64,000 bases of DNA from Azospirillum sp. GTDB lineage: Bacteria > Pseudomonadota > Alphaproteobacteria > Azospirillales > Azospirillaceae. Every line of letters starts with the position of its first letter. The stretch's first letter is position 1. Below the pieces are notes generated by a model that saw only the letters and a program-made list of their open reading frames with translations, made no database searches and was not told where the DNA came from. A program made the translations under genes and the position numbers. Below, piece after piece: positions 17,872 to 26,820 of the stretch. The stretch lies in assembly GCA_027486405.1 (NCBI GenBank), contig JAIXPD010000011.1, forward strand, positions 1 through 64,000, in the 5' to 3' direction.

Positions 17872-18135
17872 ATGGGTTTTTTGCGGGCGGTGATGCAGGG
17901 GTTCGCCGGAGGGCTGGGATGTCTGCTTTTCGTGGTGCTGGCCGTGCTGGCCGCCATGACTTGGTCGGTAATGAAAATGGATCCGCGCCAAATCGACGCG
18001 TGGGACCGGTCACGGGCGGCTGTCGAAGCGGAACGGCGCGCCGTGACCGAACGGTATGAACGCCAGAACACACCAAGCCCGCCGACAACGCCCAGCGGGC
18101 CGGCCAGAAAGCCACCTCCACCTCAACCCAAATAG
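17872..18135 (+). CDS. Plus-strand single-TM small protein inserted among late genes (moron)
   Basis: 87 residues encoded against the direction of all neighbouring structural genes. The ATG at 17872 has a GGGGAGA site. The N-terminal membrane helix GLGCLLFVVLAVLAAMTWSV is followed by a charged helix and a Pro-rich tail (PPTTPSGPARKPPPPQPK). It sits between FII and U, where lambda has gene Z. The orientation, own ribosome site and position fit a moron: a lysogen-expressed extra gene, possibly acting at the host envelope. It is not similar to anything I recognise. Confidence 0.6.
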   Translation: MGFLRAVMQGFAGGLGCLLFVVLAVLAAMTWSVMKMDPRQIDAWDRSRAAVEAERRAVTERYERQNTPSPPTTPSGPARKPPPPQPK

Positions 18136-18139
18136 AGCC

Positions 18140-18454
18140 TTACGCCGTCCGTACGGTCACCAGCCACAGCCGACCTTGCAGGGCGGCGGCGGGGGCACCG
18201 ACCACGATGTGATCGACGCCCTCCACGGCCAAACGCCCGCCGTCCTCGGGCAAGGGGACGGTGGTGGTCAGAAGCTTGTAACCGGACAGCCCCGCCCGCA
18301 TCACGGTCTCGCCATAAGCCGAGTCCACCGGTGCCGGTGCCGGCACGGCACGGCACGGAACAGCCGGCCCGCCGTCCGGCGGCGTGTAGACCGCCGGACG
18401 GGCAAGAAGACTGCCGAACAGGGATGACGCGATGATGTCGGCCGGGGTAGTCAT
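18140..18454 (-). CDS. Head-tail joining protein (FII-like)
   Basis: 104 residues from the ATG at 18454, overlapping the capsid stop as TGATG. The beta-rich C-terminus (EDGGRLAVEGVDHIVVGAPAA..GRLWLVTV) and the position after the capsid gene match the lambda FII/phage head-tail joining family, which completes the head for tail attachment. The family usually has about 110-117 residues. No FI-like gene lies between the capsid and this gene. Confidence 0.75.
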   Translation of the reverse strand: MTTPADIIASSLFGSLLARPAVYTPPDGGPAVPCRAVPAPAPVDSAYGETVMRAGLSGYKLLTTTVPLPEDGGRLAVEGVDHIVVGAPAAALQGRLWLVTVRTA

Positions 18455-19464
18455 CACGGACCCGACGCGGCCGACAGCTCGATCAGCAACTCGGGCCGCA
18501 CGCAGATCGGGAGAGGGCTGCTTTCCGACTTCAGCTCCACCCCGGCGTCGTGGGGCAGGATGTAGGGGCTGATGTACAGCTCCATCCCCGGCAGGTTGGC
18601 GCTGGAAATCTGGTGCGGCGGAGCGAAATAGGACCGGAAGGTATCGGTGGTGCCGAGAGGTACGGCATGGCCCATCCCCGGTTCGATGAAGCGATGGGAT
18701 TGCCCGTCGATACCGGCGGCAATGGCGTTGTATTCCTCGAACAGGATCGAGCCGAAGCGGAAACCCTTGCGCAGGTCTTCCGTCCCCTTGCCGCTGGCGG
18801 CGGCCTGATTGAGGAAGTATCGGTTGACGCTGGGGTGCTCTTCGAGCAGATCGAAGAATTCGGGGCTGACCATCGCGTGCACGCCGGTATAGGTCTCGCC
18901 GCGAAGGTTGGTTTCGATCAGCCGCGCCACCTCCTTCGTCTTTTCCTTGACGTTGATGTCCTCGTTCGCGAGATCGAAATAGACCGTGACCTTTTCGATA
19001 CCGAACACCGCATGGAGATCGTGCAGGGTCTTGTTCTTCCCGTCGATCAGCTTGCCTTTCAGGGCCTGCATCCGCAGGTATTCCAGCGTCAGCGCGTGGG
19101 ACCGGCGGAGCTGAAGCATCTTTTCGGCCAGCACGTCGGCCAGGGTCTTCGGCCGGGGGCCGGCGTCCATCACCATCTGGTTCTGGATGTCGCCGGGGGT
19201 GATGGAGGTCATCACCGGGAAATAGGGGGCCGGCAGGATGATCGACCCTTCGGCCGGATCGGACAGAAAGGGCACATCGCCCCCACGCGGCATGTGACCG
19301 AGAATCGCGGTGGCGAAGTCGGCGGTGGGGATTTCGATGTTGGTCGAATTCGACCCGCGCCCGGCCCCGAAAAAGCCAAGCTCGTTGATCCGGCCGTAGG
19401 TGTTGGGCACTCGGTTGACGCGCGTGGTCAACTGCGTCCCGGTGTAGCGGAAATTGAACGACAC
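18454..19464 (-). CDS. Major capsid protein (lambda gpE family)
   Basis: 336 residues (lambda gpE 341), HK97 fold expected. The GTG start at 19464 has a strong AGGAGG site. Family hallmarks include the N-terminal TTRVNRVPNTYGRINELG, the RPKTLADVLAEKMLQLRRSH helix region, and the C-terminal LYISPYILPHDAGVELKSES segment. The protein assembles procapsids with the protease, scaffold and decoration proteins encoded just upstream. Confidence 0.95.
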   Translation of the reverse strand: MSFNFRYTGTQLTTRVNRVPNTYGRINELGFFGAGRGSNSTNIEIPTADFATAILGHMPRGGDVPFLSDPAEGSIILPAPYFPVMTSITPGDIQNQMVMDAGPRPKTLADVLAEKMLQLRRSHALTLEYLRMQALKGKLIDGKNKTLHDLHAVFGIEKVTVYFDLANEDINVKEKTKEVARLIETNLRGETYTGVHAMVSPEFFDLLEEHPSVNRYFLNQAAASGKGTEDLRKGFRFGSILFEEYNAIAAGIDGQSHRFIEPGMGHAVPLGTTDTFRSYFAPPHQISSANLPGMELYISPYILPHDAGVELKSESSPLPICVRPELLIELSAASGP

Positions 19465-19467
19465 GGG

Positions 19468-20145
19468 TCAGGCCTCCTGACGGGGGGTGATGAAGCGGTC
19501 AGCCAGCCGCCGCAGGGCGTAGGCTTTCTGGCCGTCGGTGATGCCGGCGGGCCAGATCAGGCCGCCCGGCTTGACGTGGGCGAAGCCGGTCACGGCGGTG
19601 GCGAACTGGTCGGCGCCGACCGGAACCTGACTGTTCTCGGCCAGGATGGCGGCGGCGACCGCCGTGCCATCGGTGGCGTCGAGGTCGAGCGGCACGGCCT
19701 TCCCATCGCCATCCGGCACGGTGACGGTGAAGCTGTCGCCGACGATGAAATCGGCGCTGCCGTCGGCGATGGTGACGGCGAAATGGCCGTTGTAGGGCTG
19801 GCCCACCGTCAGGTCCGCCAGCCGACCGCCAGCCGGAGCGAACACCGCGAAGGTGCCGCCGTTGGCGGCGGCGCTCACGCACCGCAGGGTGTAGCCGCCG
19901 GCCATCGCGTGGACGGCCAGCGTCACGGCACCGGCAGCACCATTGCCGGTGTTTCCGACCTCGGCGGCAATGGTGGGGGCGCCGAACAGACGAAAGCCCA
20001 GCACGGTTCCGGCGACCAGATCGACCGGCGATCCCGTCGCCGCCTTCAGGGTGACGGTGCCGAAGCTGAACGACGAGGCGAGCACATCGCCCAGGACTTG
20101 CCCCAGACGACGGTCGGGGGCGGTGGTGTAGACAGGTAGGGACAT
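19468..20145 (-). CDS. Head decoration protein (lambda gpD-like, extended)
   Basis: 225 residues from the ATG at 20145. The N-terminal half (GSPVDLVAGTVLGF and GNTGNGAAGAVTLAVHAMAGG) is of the head decoration protein D family. The second part repeats beta modules (FIVGDSFTVTVPDGDGKAVPLDLDA) and ends with GLIWPAGITDGQKAYALRRL, also typical of D family C-termini. It is about twice the length of lambda gpD (110). It stabilises the expanded capsid. Confidence 0.85.
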   Translation of the reverse strand: MSLPVYTTAPDRRLGQVLGDVLASSFSFGTVTLKAATGSPVDLVAGTVLGFRLFGAPTIAAEVGNTGNGAAGAVTLAVHAMAGGYTLRCVSAAANGGTFAVFAPAGGRLADLTVGQPYNGHFAVTIADGSADFIVGDSFTVTVPDGDGKAVPLDLDATDGTAVAAAILAENSQVPVGADQFATAVTGFAHVKPGGLIWPAGITDGQKAYALRRLADRFITPRQEA

Positions 20146-20158
20146 GACGCAGTCTCCG

Positions 20159-20671
20159 TCACTTCGTGGGCTTGGATACGCGGGCCAGAGCCGCGTCGAG
20201 AGCGTCCAGCGAGGACGAGGAGAAGGCCCCGACATTGGGTTGCAGCGCGGCGTCCATCCGGGCCAGGGACAGGCGGTCGCCCTTGGGGGCCTTGTTGCCA
20301 CCCGAGCCGGCGGCGCCCAGCGCGCCGAGAATGCCCGCGCCGCTCATATCGGTGGCGGACAGCAGATGGCAGGCCAGCGGCAGATTGCCCGCCGCCACCT
20401 TGGCCGACAGGACACCGACCCAACGGGCGCGCTCCTTCGTCACCGCCGCCTTGGCGGTTTCATCGTCTTCGGCCTCTTCGTCCTCGATCTCTTCGTCTTC
20501 GGTTTCGTCGTCCTCGGCCTTTTTCTCATCTTCGGTCTGGCCGTCCTCGGCCTTTTCCTCGTCCTCGGTCTGACCGTCTTCGGTCTTCTTCCCCTCATCC
20601 TTGGGGGGCGGCTCCTCCGCCCGGCCACGGCGACCGAACAGGGACAGGTGGGCAAACGGGTTTTTCGCCAT
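20159..20671 (-). CDS. Acidic-repeat protein between protease and gpD, candidate scaffold
   Basis: 170 residues from the ATG at 20671 (MAKNPFAHLSLFGRRGR). Residues of about 20-75 are an extremely acidic repeat of EDGQTEDEEKAE-type units, followed by a helical domain with a hydrophobic stretch (AGNLPLACHLLSA) and a short C-terminal helix (SLDALDAALARV). The position between the S49 protease and D is where lambda encodes the Nu3 scaffold inside gene C. A scaffolding role is therefore inferred; sequence alone does not prove it. Confidence 0.6.
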   Translation of the reverse strand: MAKNPFAHLSLFGRRGRAEEPPPKDEGKKTEDGQTEDEEKAEDGQTEDEKKAEDDETEDEEIEDEEAEDDETAKAAVTKERARWVGVLSAKVAAGNLPLACHLLSATDMSGAGILGALGAAGSGGNKAPKGDRLSLARMDAALQPNVGAFSSSSLDALDAALARVSKPTK

Positions 20672-20691
20672 GGTTTTTCTCCGGTTGGCGG

Positions 20692-21549
20692 TCAGTGGAT
20701 GGTGGCGGATTCGGCGACCTGCGCCGCCAGGGCGGCGAAGGCGTCGGCGGGAGAGGCCACGGCATCGGCCAGACCGAGGCGCACAGCCTCGGCCGTGCCG
20801 CGCGGGCCGTCGTAACAACGGGCTTCGGTCGCCAGGACATCGGCGACGGACAGGGATCGGCCCTTCGCAACCGTCTCCGCGAAGAGACGGCGAAGATCCT
20901 CGACCAACGCCTGACGGTCAGCCCGCACATCGTCGGGCAGGGGCGCGTAGGGGTGGCCATCCACCTTGTGGCTGCCGGCCGAAATGAGAGTGACGGCGAC
21001 GCCCGCCTTTTCCATCGCGGCGCTGTAGTCCACATGCATGGTCCAGACGCCGACGGAGCCCAAGCCGCCGGTGCGGGGGACCGTGATGCCGTCGCAGACG
21101 CTGCCGATGGCATAGGCCGCCGAATAGGCGGTCTCCGAACAGATCGCCGCGACGGTCTTCCGGGCCGCCGCCTTGGCGGTCATGATCCAGTCGCAGAGGT
21201 CGAAACAGCCTTCCGAGAAGCCGCCGCCGCTGTTGATTTCCAGGCAGAGCGCCGCGACCTCCGTATCGGCGAGCGCGGCGGCGATCTGCCAGGACAAGGC
21301 GTCATAGCCGGTGATCCAGGGATCGCCGATCCAGGCGTAGCGGGGCACCAGCAGGCCGGACACCCCGATCACTCCCACCCCATCCACCACGGCGTAGGGG
21401 CGGCGGTCGCGACCGCCGAAGCTGCTGACATGGGAAGCCGAGGGGCCTTCGGGGTCCCGGCCGGCGAGGTAACGGGCCAGATGCGGCGCAGCCGCCATCT
21501 GCGCCTGCGGCGCCATCAGCACCGGGCGGTCAAAGGTCGGAATGGACAT
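20692..21549 (-). CDS. S49-family capsid maturation protease (lambda gpC-like)
   Basis: 285 residues. The ClpP-like S49 fold is shown by LCLEINSGGGFSEGCFDLCDW, the nucleophile region SETAYSAAYAIGSVCDG and the general-base Lys in SAGSHKVDGHPYAPL. It is shorter than lambda gpC (439) because the scaffold portion is encoded separately just downstream. It cleaves scaffold and portal during prohead maturation. It lies between the portal and scaffold genes. Confidence 0.92.
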   Translation of the reverse strand: MSIPTFDRPVLMAPQAQMAAAPHLARYLAGRDPEGPSASHVSSFGGRDRRPYAVVDGVGVIGVSGLLVPRYAWIGDPWITGYDALSWQIAAALADTEVAALCLEINSGGGFSEGCFDLCDWIMTAKAAARKTVAAICSETAYSAAYAIGSVCDGITVPRTGGLGSVGVWTMHVDYSAAMEKAGVAVTLISAGSHKVDGHPYAPLPDDVRADRQALVEDLRRLFAETVAKGRSLSVADVLATEARCYDGPRGTAEAVRLGLADAVASPADAFAALAAQVAESATIH

Positions 21550-21555
21550 GGGGGG

Positions 21556-23181
21556 TCAGTCCTGGGATGCCTGCCCCTCGCGGGGGTCCGGCTGGGGGGA
21601 GAAGGAGACGTCGGGAAGGACGATGCCCCGTTCGGCCAGGGCCTCCCGTTCGGCGGCGATCTGATCGAGCAGTTCGTCCAAATCACGGCCCTGTTCGAAG
21701 GCTTCGTCGCGCAGGGTGGAAAGGCCCAAGCGAACCCGCATCGCGGCTGCCTGAATTTCTTTGACCGGATCGACCCAACCACGGCCGGGGCCGCGCCAGA
21801 CCCCGCGCAGCCACGCACGCCGCGCGGCCCGGCTCTCGACGAAGCCCGGAAGGTCGATGTAGCCGCGCCAGACCGCCTCTTCCAAGACCAGCTCCAGCGA
21901 TGGTCGGCACCACATGGTGGTCAGCAGCAGGCGCAGGAACAGGATGAAGCGCCAGCCTTCCAGCAAGCTCGCGCGGGCGCTGGAATAGTTGGTCTTGCTG
22001 AAATCGCGCACGAAGGTTTCGTAGGTCATGCCCAGACCCACGGCGATGTGCCGGGCGACCGAGGTGACGAATCCGTCGAAACCCACCGACGGGCGACCGG
22101 CGTTGAAGCCGGTCAGCTTCTCACCCGGCAGAAGTCGGGGAATATGGCCGCCGGGGCCGATCCCCAGCGACACCGGCCGACCGTCGCGCACCGTGTCCAG
22201 CGGCAGCTTGCCATCACCGAACAGGGATTCCACCGTCTGGCCGTCGAGCGGGGTTTCCAAAACCGCCATGATGGCCGCCGAGGACACGGCGGCCTGCAAT
22301 TCGGCGCGGTGGTAGCGGCCGCCCTGTTTGAGAGGCACCATCACCGGGGCCAGCCACGACACTCCGCGATGCTGATCGGGGCGCTTCTGGTCGAACACAT
22401 GCAGCACCTGACGACGCCGGACGCCGTCGCCGACCCACGCCGACACCCGCTCCCACGCCATCAGATCGGCGGAGGGCCAGCCCAGCAGCGCATCGCCGGG
22501 GTGCGCCTTGCGAATGTGGTAGGCGACCGGCGCGCCATAAGCGTCGGTTTCCACCCCGTCGCGCAGGGTCGCGCCCGAGGGCTGATCGTTGGGATTGCTG
22601 AGACGATCCGGTTCGATCACCTGCAACACGGTCGCGAAGCGGCTGCCCCGTGACGCCTGCCGCTCCGGCAGCCACAGCGGCAGCGCCAAGCCCTCGCCCG
22701 CGATCAGGGCATTGCCGCCGGTCATGCGCGTGAGCTGGCCGAAGGTGGATTGCCCCGTGACATCGCAAGCCAGAGGATCGTCCGCCCATTCACGCCACAC
22801 GTCTTCGATCCGGTTGGCGTAATCCTGCGCCTGTTGCCGGGACAGCCCCAGCACGCGGGCGGCGGGCATGGATTGCAGGTCGAGGCCGAGACCGAACGCC
22901 TGATCCTTCAGGCTTTGGGTCGCGCCCGCGATCAGACCTTCGTTGCGTTCCAGGTCGCGGGCACGGGCAACCAACGCCCCGCGCTCGCCCTCCGCTTCGC
23001 CATCGGGAGACCCCGCGACGGGCAACCAGTCGCGCAGCTCGGGCGCAACACCGCTGGCCGCGACCCAGGCCCCGCCGCCCCAGCCCAAGGCGTTGGCGGC
23101 GGGCCGCGCGGGCAAACGCAACGGCGTCACGCCGTCGGCCGCCACCAGGGCGGGCCGGCCGACCGGGGCATCAACGGACAT
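21556..23181 (-). CDS. Portal protein (lambda gpB family)
   Basis: 541 residues (lambda gpB 533). Diagnostic blocks are RARDLERNEGLIAGATQSL near residue 100, the RFATVLQVIEPDRLSNPND beta segment, AYHIRKAHPGD, and a C-terminal VDPVKEIQAAAMRVRLGLSTL helix pair. Twelve copies form the DNA-conducting vertex. The start overlaps the gpW gene by 11 bases, in keeping with lambda order A-W-B. Confidence 0.94.
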   Translation of the reverse strand: MSVDAPVGRPALVAADGVTPLRLPARPAANALGWGGGAWVAASGVAPELRDWLPVAGSPDGEAEGERGALVARARDLERNEGLIAGATQSLKDQAFGLGLDLQSMPAARVLGLSRQQAQDYANRIEDVWREWADDPLACDVTGQSTFGQLTRMTGGNALIAGEGLALPLWLPERQASRGSRFATVLQVIEPDRLSNPNDQPSGATLRDGVETDAYGAPVAYHIRKAHPGDALLGWPSADLMAWERVSAWVGDGVRRRQVLHVFDQKRPDQHRGVSWLAPVMVPLKQGGRYHRAELQAAVSSAAIMAVLETPLDGQTVESLFGDGKLPLDTVRDGRPVSLGIGPGGHIPRLLPGEKLTGFNAGRPSVGFDGFVTSVARHIAVGLGMTYETFVRDFSKTNYSSARASLLEGWRFILFLRLLLTTMWCRPSLELVLEEAVWRGYIDLPGFVESRAARRAWLRGVWRGPGRGWVDPVKEIQAAAMRVRLGLSTLRDEAFEQGRDLDELLDQIAAEREALAERGIVLPDVSFSPQPDPREGQASQD

Positions 23182-23401
23182 GGAGATACCCCCCGCCGGA
23201 TGGCAAGCGCCGCCCTTCGGCGGTGGCGATCTGACGGCGCAGCGATTCGATTTCAGCGCGCAGCCGCTCCGGGGTCGCCGGGGTGAAGGTCACGGTTTCG
23301 CGGTCGGACCCAAGAGCCTGGGGGGTCAGGCCGAGCAGCAGCTCATCATAGCGGGCCTCGTAGCGGGCCAACCGCTCCTTCAGGGCGACGATGTCGGTCA
23401 C
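23171..23401 (-). CDS. Head-completion protein gpW
   Basis: 76 residues from a GTG at 23401 that overlaps the terminase stop as GTGA. LKERLARYEARYDELLLGL, the EVTFTPATPERL-like beta hairpin, LRAEIESLRRQIA and the GGYLHVR end match the short lambda gpW fold (68 aa), which plugs the portal after packaging. It is easily missed because of its size and GTG start. Confidence 0.85.
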   Translation of the reverse strand: MTDIVALKERLARYEARYDELLLGLTPQALGSDRETVTFTPATPERLRAEIESLRRQIATAEGRRLPSGGGYLHVR

Positions 23402-25395
23402 AGGTAGCTCTCCCCGCTGTTCGATGGCGGATAGTCGGTCGCCGGGCGCGGCGTCGGCCGGGGGACGGGACGGACGGAATTCGGGGCGGTGGACACCCGC
23501 TCGGGGGCCAGTGGGTCGGGAGGAAGAGGATCGACGACGCGGGACAGGGCGGCCGAGAACAGGTCGGGGCCGGAGCCGTCGGGCGCGCCCTCGAATTTCA
23601 GCCGCAGGGCTTCCCACTGCTCATCCGACTTGGAAGCGATGCCCTCACGGATCGCCGCCGCCCAGGCGTAGAGGTGGGTGTCCAGCATTTCCTGGGCGAC
23701 ACCCTGTTTCGGCACCCACCGCCACGATACGGTGCCGTCGCGGCCCCGCACCGATTTGCGGGTCTCGGATGTCACCTGTTGGAAGTAATCGTCGCCCAGC
23801 CCATCGGCGAAGCGGATGTAGCCGAATTCCAGCGGATCGTCCTTGCGCATGTAGGCGTAGAGCGAGGCCTTCATGCCGCTGACCCCGACCTGGAACCACC
23901 TCTTTTGCGCCCGTATCAACGTGCCGTCGGCGCGCCGTTCGGTCTTGACCCGCATCAGGGGCGGAGCGGTGTCGCCGCGCGCGCCGCGAATGACGATCAC
24001 CTTGGCTTGCGGGTGCCGCTTCGCCCAGCCGAAGACATCGTCCTTCCAGGCTCCCGCATCGATGGCGGTCTGGTCAACGGTCCGCCGCATCCCCCGCACG
24101 TCCGGCCAGGACCGGGCCACCAAGGCGTCGAGGTCACGCCACGCGGCCTCGGTCGAAATGTGATGATGGATGATACCACGGTCGATGACACAGCGGGTCA
24201 GGCGCGGCCCCCAGACCACCGCCTGCCACTCGACACGATCCACCTGACAGTCGATGCCGATGGTGACGATGTAATAACCATCGGGCACCACGCCACGCGG
24301 CAGGGCCTCGGCCTCCGCCCGCGCTGCCAACCGCTCCCAATCCGGGGCCTCGGTCGCGGTCTGGTACGGGAGTCCGACGGCGTCGTTCATGAACACCTGT
24401 TCGGCTTCCGGCTTTCCCTTGGCGCGAATCCAGGCCCGCGCGATGTTCTCCCAGCGCTCCAAGGGCGAATAGGCCGCCCACAGGTCGAATGACACCACAT
24501 GGGCGCCGGGGTTCTCGGCAACCCACCGGCCCCGGCGGTTGAACTCCGTCCGGTGATGTTGCTCGATCCGGCCATGGCAGGCGACGCAGGTAAAATGGGC
24601 CTCCTCCGGGCGGGCGTCGTCGAGGCAGGCCAGCATGTTGGCCCATTCCAACGGCTGGTAGACATCGCAGTGCGGGCAGGGGATGTGGAATTTTTCGCGC
24701 GTGCCCTGCCGCCACGCGGCGGTGACGCGGCAGCCCGGCTCCACCAGCGGCGTGCCGATCTTGAACACCTTGCCTCCCGTGGTCATGAACGCCTTCGACC
24801 GGCTGTCCGCCTGCTGTTCGGGATCGCCGGCCCCGTTGTCGGCGGGCCACTTCGCCATGTCATCATGGACGGCATATGGGTAGCTCTCCATGGAGAGCTG
24901 GCCGGGGCTGTTGGCGCCCGCCAGTTGCAAGTAACCGGCACCGTCCCGCCGCGACCAATACATGGCGCTATTGCCCTGACGGGCACCTTCCGGCTGCATG
25001 ATGCGGGACAGGGTGCCGGACCCCGCCACCATCTTCGCGAACTTGTTGCGCTTCCATTTCTTCGCGTTGCCGTCGCTCGGAAACACCAGAAACACTGGCA
25101 TCGGCGACAGGTCCAGCACACCGCCGACACAGATTTGCGCCAGCACTGTGCCACCAAGCTGGGCGGACTTGCGCAGCACCACCAGCGTGACTGGATGCTC
25201 GGGCGACAAGACTTCAAGTATCCGATGGAAGAACGGAAACTTGTCTGGATCGTAGGGGCCGGGGAACGGCGATTCCTTGCCGAACATGATGAAGCGGACC
25301 GCCCACGCGTTGAGGTCGAGGGCCGGGCGTGGCGACAGCACCCGCGCCATCACCCGCCGCGCCACCGTCATCGGATCGGCCATGAAAACGGTCAC
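23398..25395 (-). CDS. terL: Terminase large subunit (lambda gpA family)
   Basis: 665 residues from the GTG at 25395, preferred because GGAGA lies 6 bases upstream and it overlaps the TerS stop as GTGA; the ATG at 25383 is the alternative. The N-terminal packaging ATPase has the deviant Walker A of the family in VVLRKSAQLGGTVL. A zinc-ribbon-like insert follows (CPHCDVYQPLEW and CVACHGRI). The C-terminal RNase H-like nuclease contains VTIGIDCQVDRVEWQ. Length matches lambda gpA (641). It cuts at cos and pumps DNA. Confidence 0.95.
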   Translation of the reverse strand: MTVFMADPMTVARRVMARVLSPRPALDLNAWAVRFIMFGKESPFPGPYDPDKFPFFHRILEVLSPEHPVTLVVLRKSAQLGGTVLAQICVGGVLDLSPMPVFLVFPSDGNAKKWKRNKFAKMVAGSGTLSRIMQPEGARQGNSAMYWSRRDGAGYLQLAGANSPGQLSMESYPYAVHDDMAKWPADNGAGDPEQQADSRSKAFMTTGGKVFKIGTPLVEPGCRVTAAWRQGTREKFHIPCPHCDVYQPLEWANMLACLDDARPEEAHFTCVACHGRIEQHHRTEFNRRGRWVAENPGAHVVSFDLWAAYSPLERWENIARAWIRAKGKPEAEQVFMNDAVGLPYQTATEAPDWERLAARAEAEALPRGVVPDGYYIVTIGIDCQVDRVEWQAVVWGPRLTRCVIDRGIIHHHISTEAAWRDLDALVARSWPDVRGMRRTVDQTAIDAGAWKDDVFGWAKRHPQAKVIVIRGARGDTAPPLMRVKTERRADGTLIRAQKRWFQVGVSGMKASLYAYMRKDDPLEFGYIRFADGLGDDYFQQVTSETRKSVRGRDGTVSWRWVPKQGVAQEMLDTHLYAWAAAIREGIASKSDEQWEALRLKFEGAPDGSGPDLFSAALSRVVDPLPPDPLAPERVSTAPNSVRPVPRPTPRPATDYPPSNSGESYL

Positions 25396-25964
25396 GCGCC
25401 GTCTCCGGGGGCGGCACCCGCCTCGGCCGACAGACGGGCGCACAGGTCGGTGAAACCTTTCCGCAGGGCAACGGCGAACGCCCGTTCATCGGCGGTCCCG
25501 CTGGCGGCAAGCGCCCGGCATGCCGCCGCCGCGTCGGACCCCAGCCAGCTTTCGATGGTCGCGCGCAGGCGGGTCAGCTCCGCCGTCCACACGGCCTCGG
25601 CGTCAGCCGTCACCAGCCAGTTGCCGGACAGCTCTTCCGCTTCCGCCTGTTCACGCGCGCGTGCCAGCTCCTCGCGATCCGCCTTGGCCTTCAACAAGCG
25701 CTGCTGATCGTTCTGCGCCACCGGATCGAGGGGGAGAGCCGCCGACGGCATTGGAGCAGCCGCGAGGATCGGCGCGGCCAACGCGAGCTGCTGCGACAGG
25801 TCGAGCGTGAGGCCGAGCTGGGCCAACGCGACATCGACATCGATCTGGGCAGCACGCCCCGCGCCCACCAGCGCCCCGGACAGTTTCCCCTCCGTGACCC
25901 ACTGCGAGACCCTGGCAGGCGTGCGCCCGACCATCTCCGCGAATTTACTTTTAGACACCAGCAT
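25392..25964 (-). CDS. terS: Terminase small subunit (Nu1-like)
   Basis: 190 residues (lambda Nu1 181). The N-terminal winged helix (SKSKFAEMVGRTPARVSQWVTEGKL) binds cos-flanking DNA. The middle is an AQNDQQRLLKAKADREELARAR coiled-coil dimerisation region, and the C-terminus interacts with TerL. Its start codon directly abuts a 14-bp palindrome and lies next to repeated ACTTTAGCC motifs, as expected for a cos-proximal gene. Confidence 0.9.
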   Translation of the reverse strand: MLVSKSKFAEMVGRTPARVSQWVTEGKLSGALVGAGRAAQIDVDVALAQLGLTLDLSQQLALAAPILAAAPMPSAALPLDPVAQNDQQRLLKAKADREELARAREQAEAEELSGNWLVTADAEAVWTAELTRLRATIESWLGSDAAAACRALAASGTADERAFAVALRKGFTDLCARLSAEAGAAPGDGA

Positions 25965-26073
25965 CTTAAGCGCTTAAGCGACTTTAGCCTTTTGAAATTC
26001 CAACACTTTAGCCAACCGCAGCGGCTCGAATTACCGCATTCGGGGGGTGGGTCCGGAGGGACCCGTTCCCCGG
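25965..26073. other. Candidate cos region upstream of terS
   Basis: This 109-bp gap holds a perfect palindrome CTTAAGCGCTTAAG (25965-25978), two ACTTTAGCC direct repeats (25981-25989 and 26005-26013, 24 bp apart) and a dyad GGGTCC-GGAG-GGACCC (26049-26064). In lambda, cos with its Nu1-binding repeats lies just upstream of nu1. The arrangement fits cosB-like sites plus a cosN-like dyad; cleavage is not shown by sequence. Confidence 0.45.
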
Positions 26074-26811
26074 TCAGGCCCGAGGTCGGCCATGGCCTTC
26101 GGCGAGGGCGCGGACCAGCTCTCGAGGGAGGGTCGCGGCGGCGGTGGAACGGGCGACCCCGAAGAAATCGAAGCGGGCGCGGTAGCTGGGCTGCCGGACG
26201 AAGCTCAGGACCGGCACAGCCCGGCCCGACCGAGCGTCGGTCAGGTAGACGCCGGGGGGGAGGTTGCCACCGCCCCGGCTGATGACGAACCAATCGTGCC
26301 GCCGCCACTTGCCGCGCCGCTTGGCCGCCGGATCAAGCGAGCGGTTCGCGGTGAAACCAGCGCTGTTGAACGCCCGCAGATAGCTGAGGATGGCGACGAT
26401 CTGCCCCCGGTTCATGTTGCCGTTCGCATCCAGCCGCGCACCGACGCCGGGCACGGCCTGCATCCCCAGCGGCAGCACGCCAGCTTGCCGCAACAGCTTC
26501 TCCGACCGCTTGTCGGCGCGGGCACCGCCCCTGATCTGCGGCAGCAGATAGCGTTCGGCCGGCGTGCCCTTCGCCCAATCGTCACGCAGCCATACCGTCG
26601 CATCGGGCCGAGCCTTCGTCGCCGGTTGCAGCCGCAGGCTGTTCAGGGTGTAGCGTGTCGGACGGTCGAAGACACGCCCCATCTCCGTGGTCAAGGCAGC
26701 CTTGACCGCCTGTCCGGTACGGGTCAAGGCGACGATCCCGGCAAAGCCAGCGGCATCTGCGATGTCGCCGAACACTTTGACCGGGTTGCCGCGTGTGGTG
26801 AGGCTGAACAT
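26074..26811 (-). CDS. Phage protein upstream of cos, possibly tail-completion (gpZ-like)
   Basis: 245 residues; ATG with GCGGAG site just after a terminator. The N-terminal helix (DAAGFAGIVALTRTGQAVKAAL) followed by FDRPTRYTLNSLRLQPATK, a basic middle and a PVLSFVRQPSYRARFDFFGVA ..LPRELVRALAE end resemble the general layout of phage minor tail Z proteins (an AINRxA-type helix, basic core, C-terminal helix of the RLPKEL type). Z is missing from its normal place between FII and U. The assignment is tentative; otherwise it is an unknown late protein. Confidence 0.45.
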   Translation of the reverse strand: MFSLTTRGNPVKVFGDIADAAGFAGIVALTRTGQAVKAALTTEMGRVFDRPTRYTLNSLRLQPATKARPDATVWLRDDWAKGTPAERYLLPQIRGGARADKRSEKLLRQAGVLPLGMQAVPGVGARLDANGNMNRGQIVAILSYLRAFNSAGFTANRSLDPAAKRRGKWRRHDWFVISRGGGNLPPGVYLTDARSGRAVPVLSFVRQPSYRARFDFFGVARSTAAATLPRELVRALAEGHGRPRA

Positions 26812-26820
26812 GTCTCCGCA

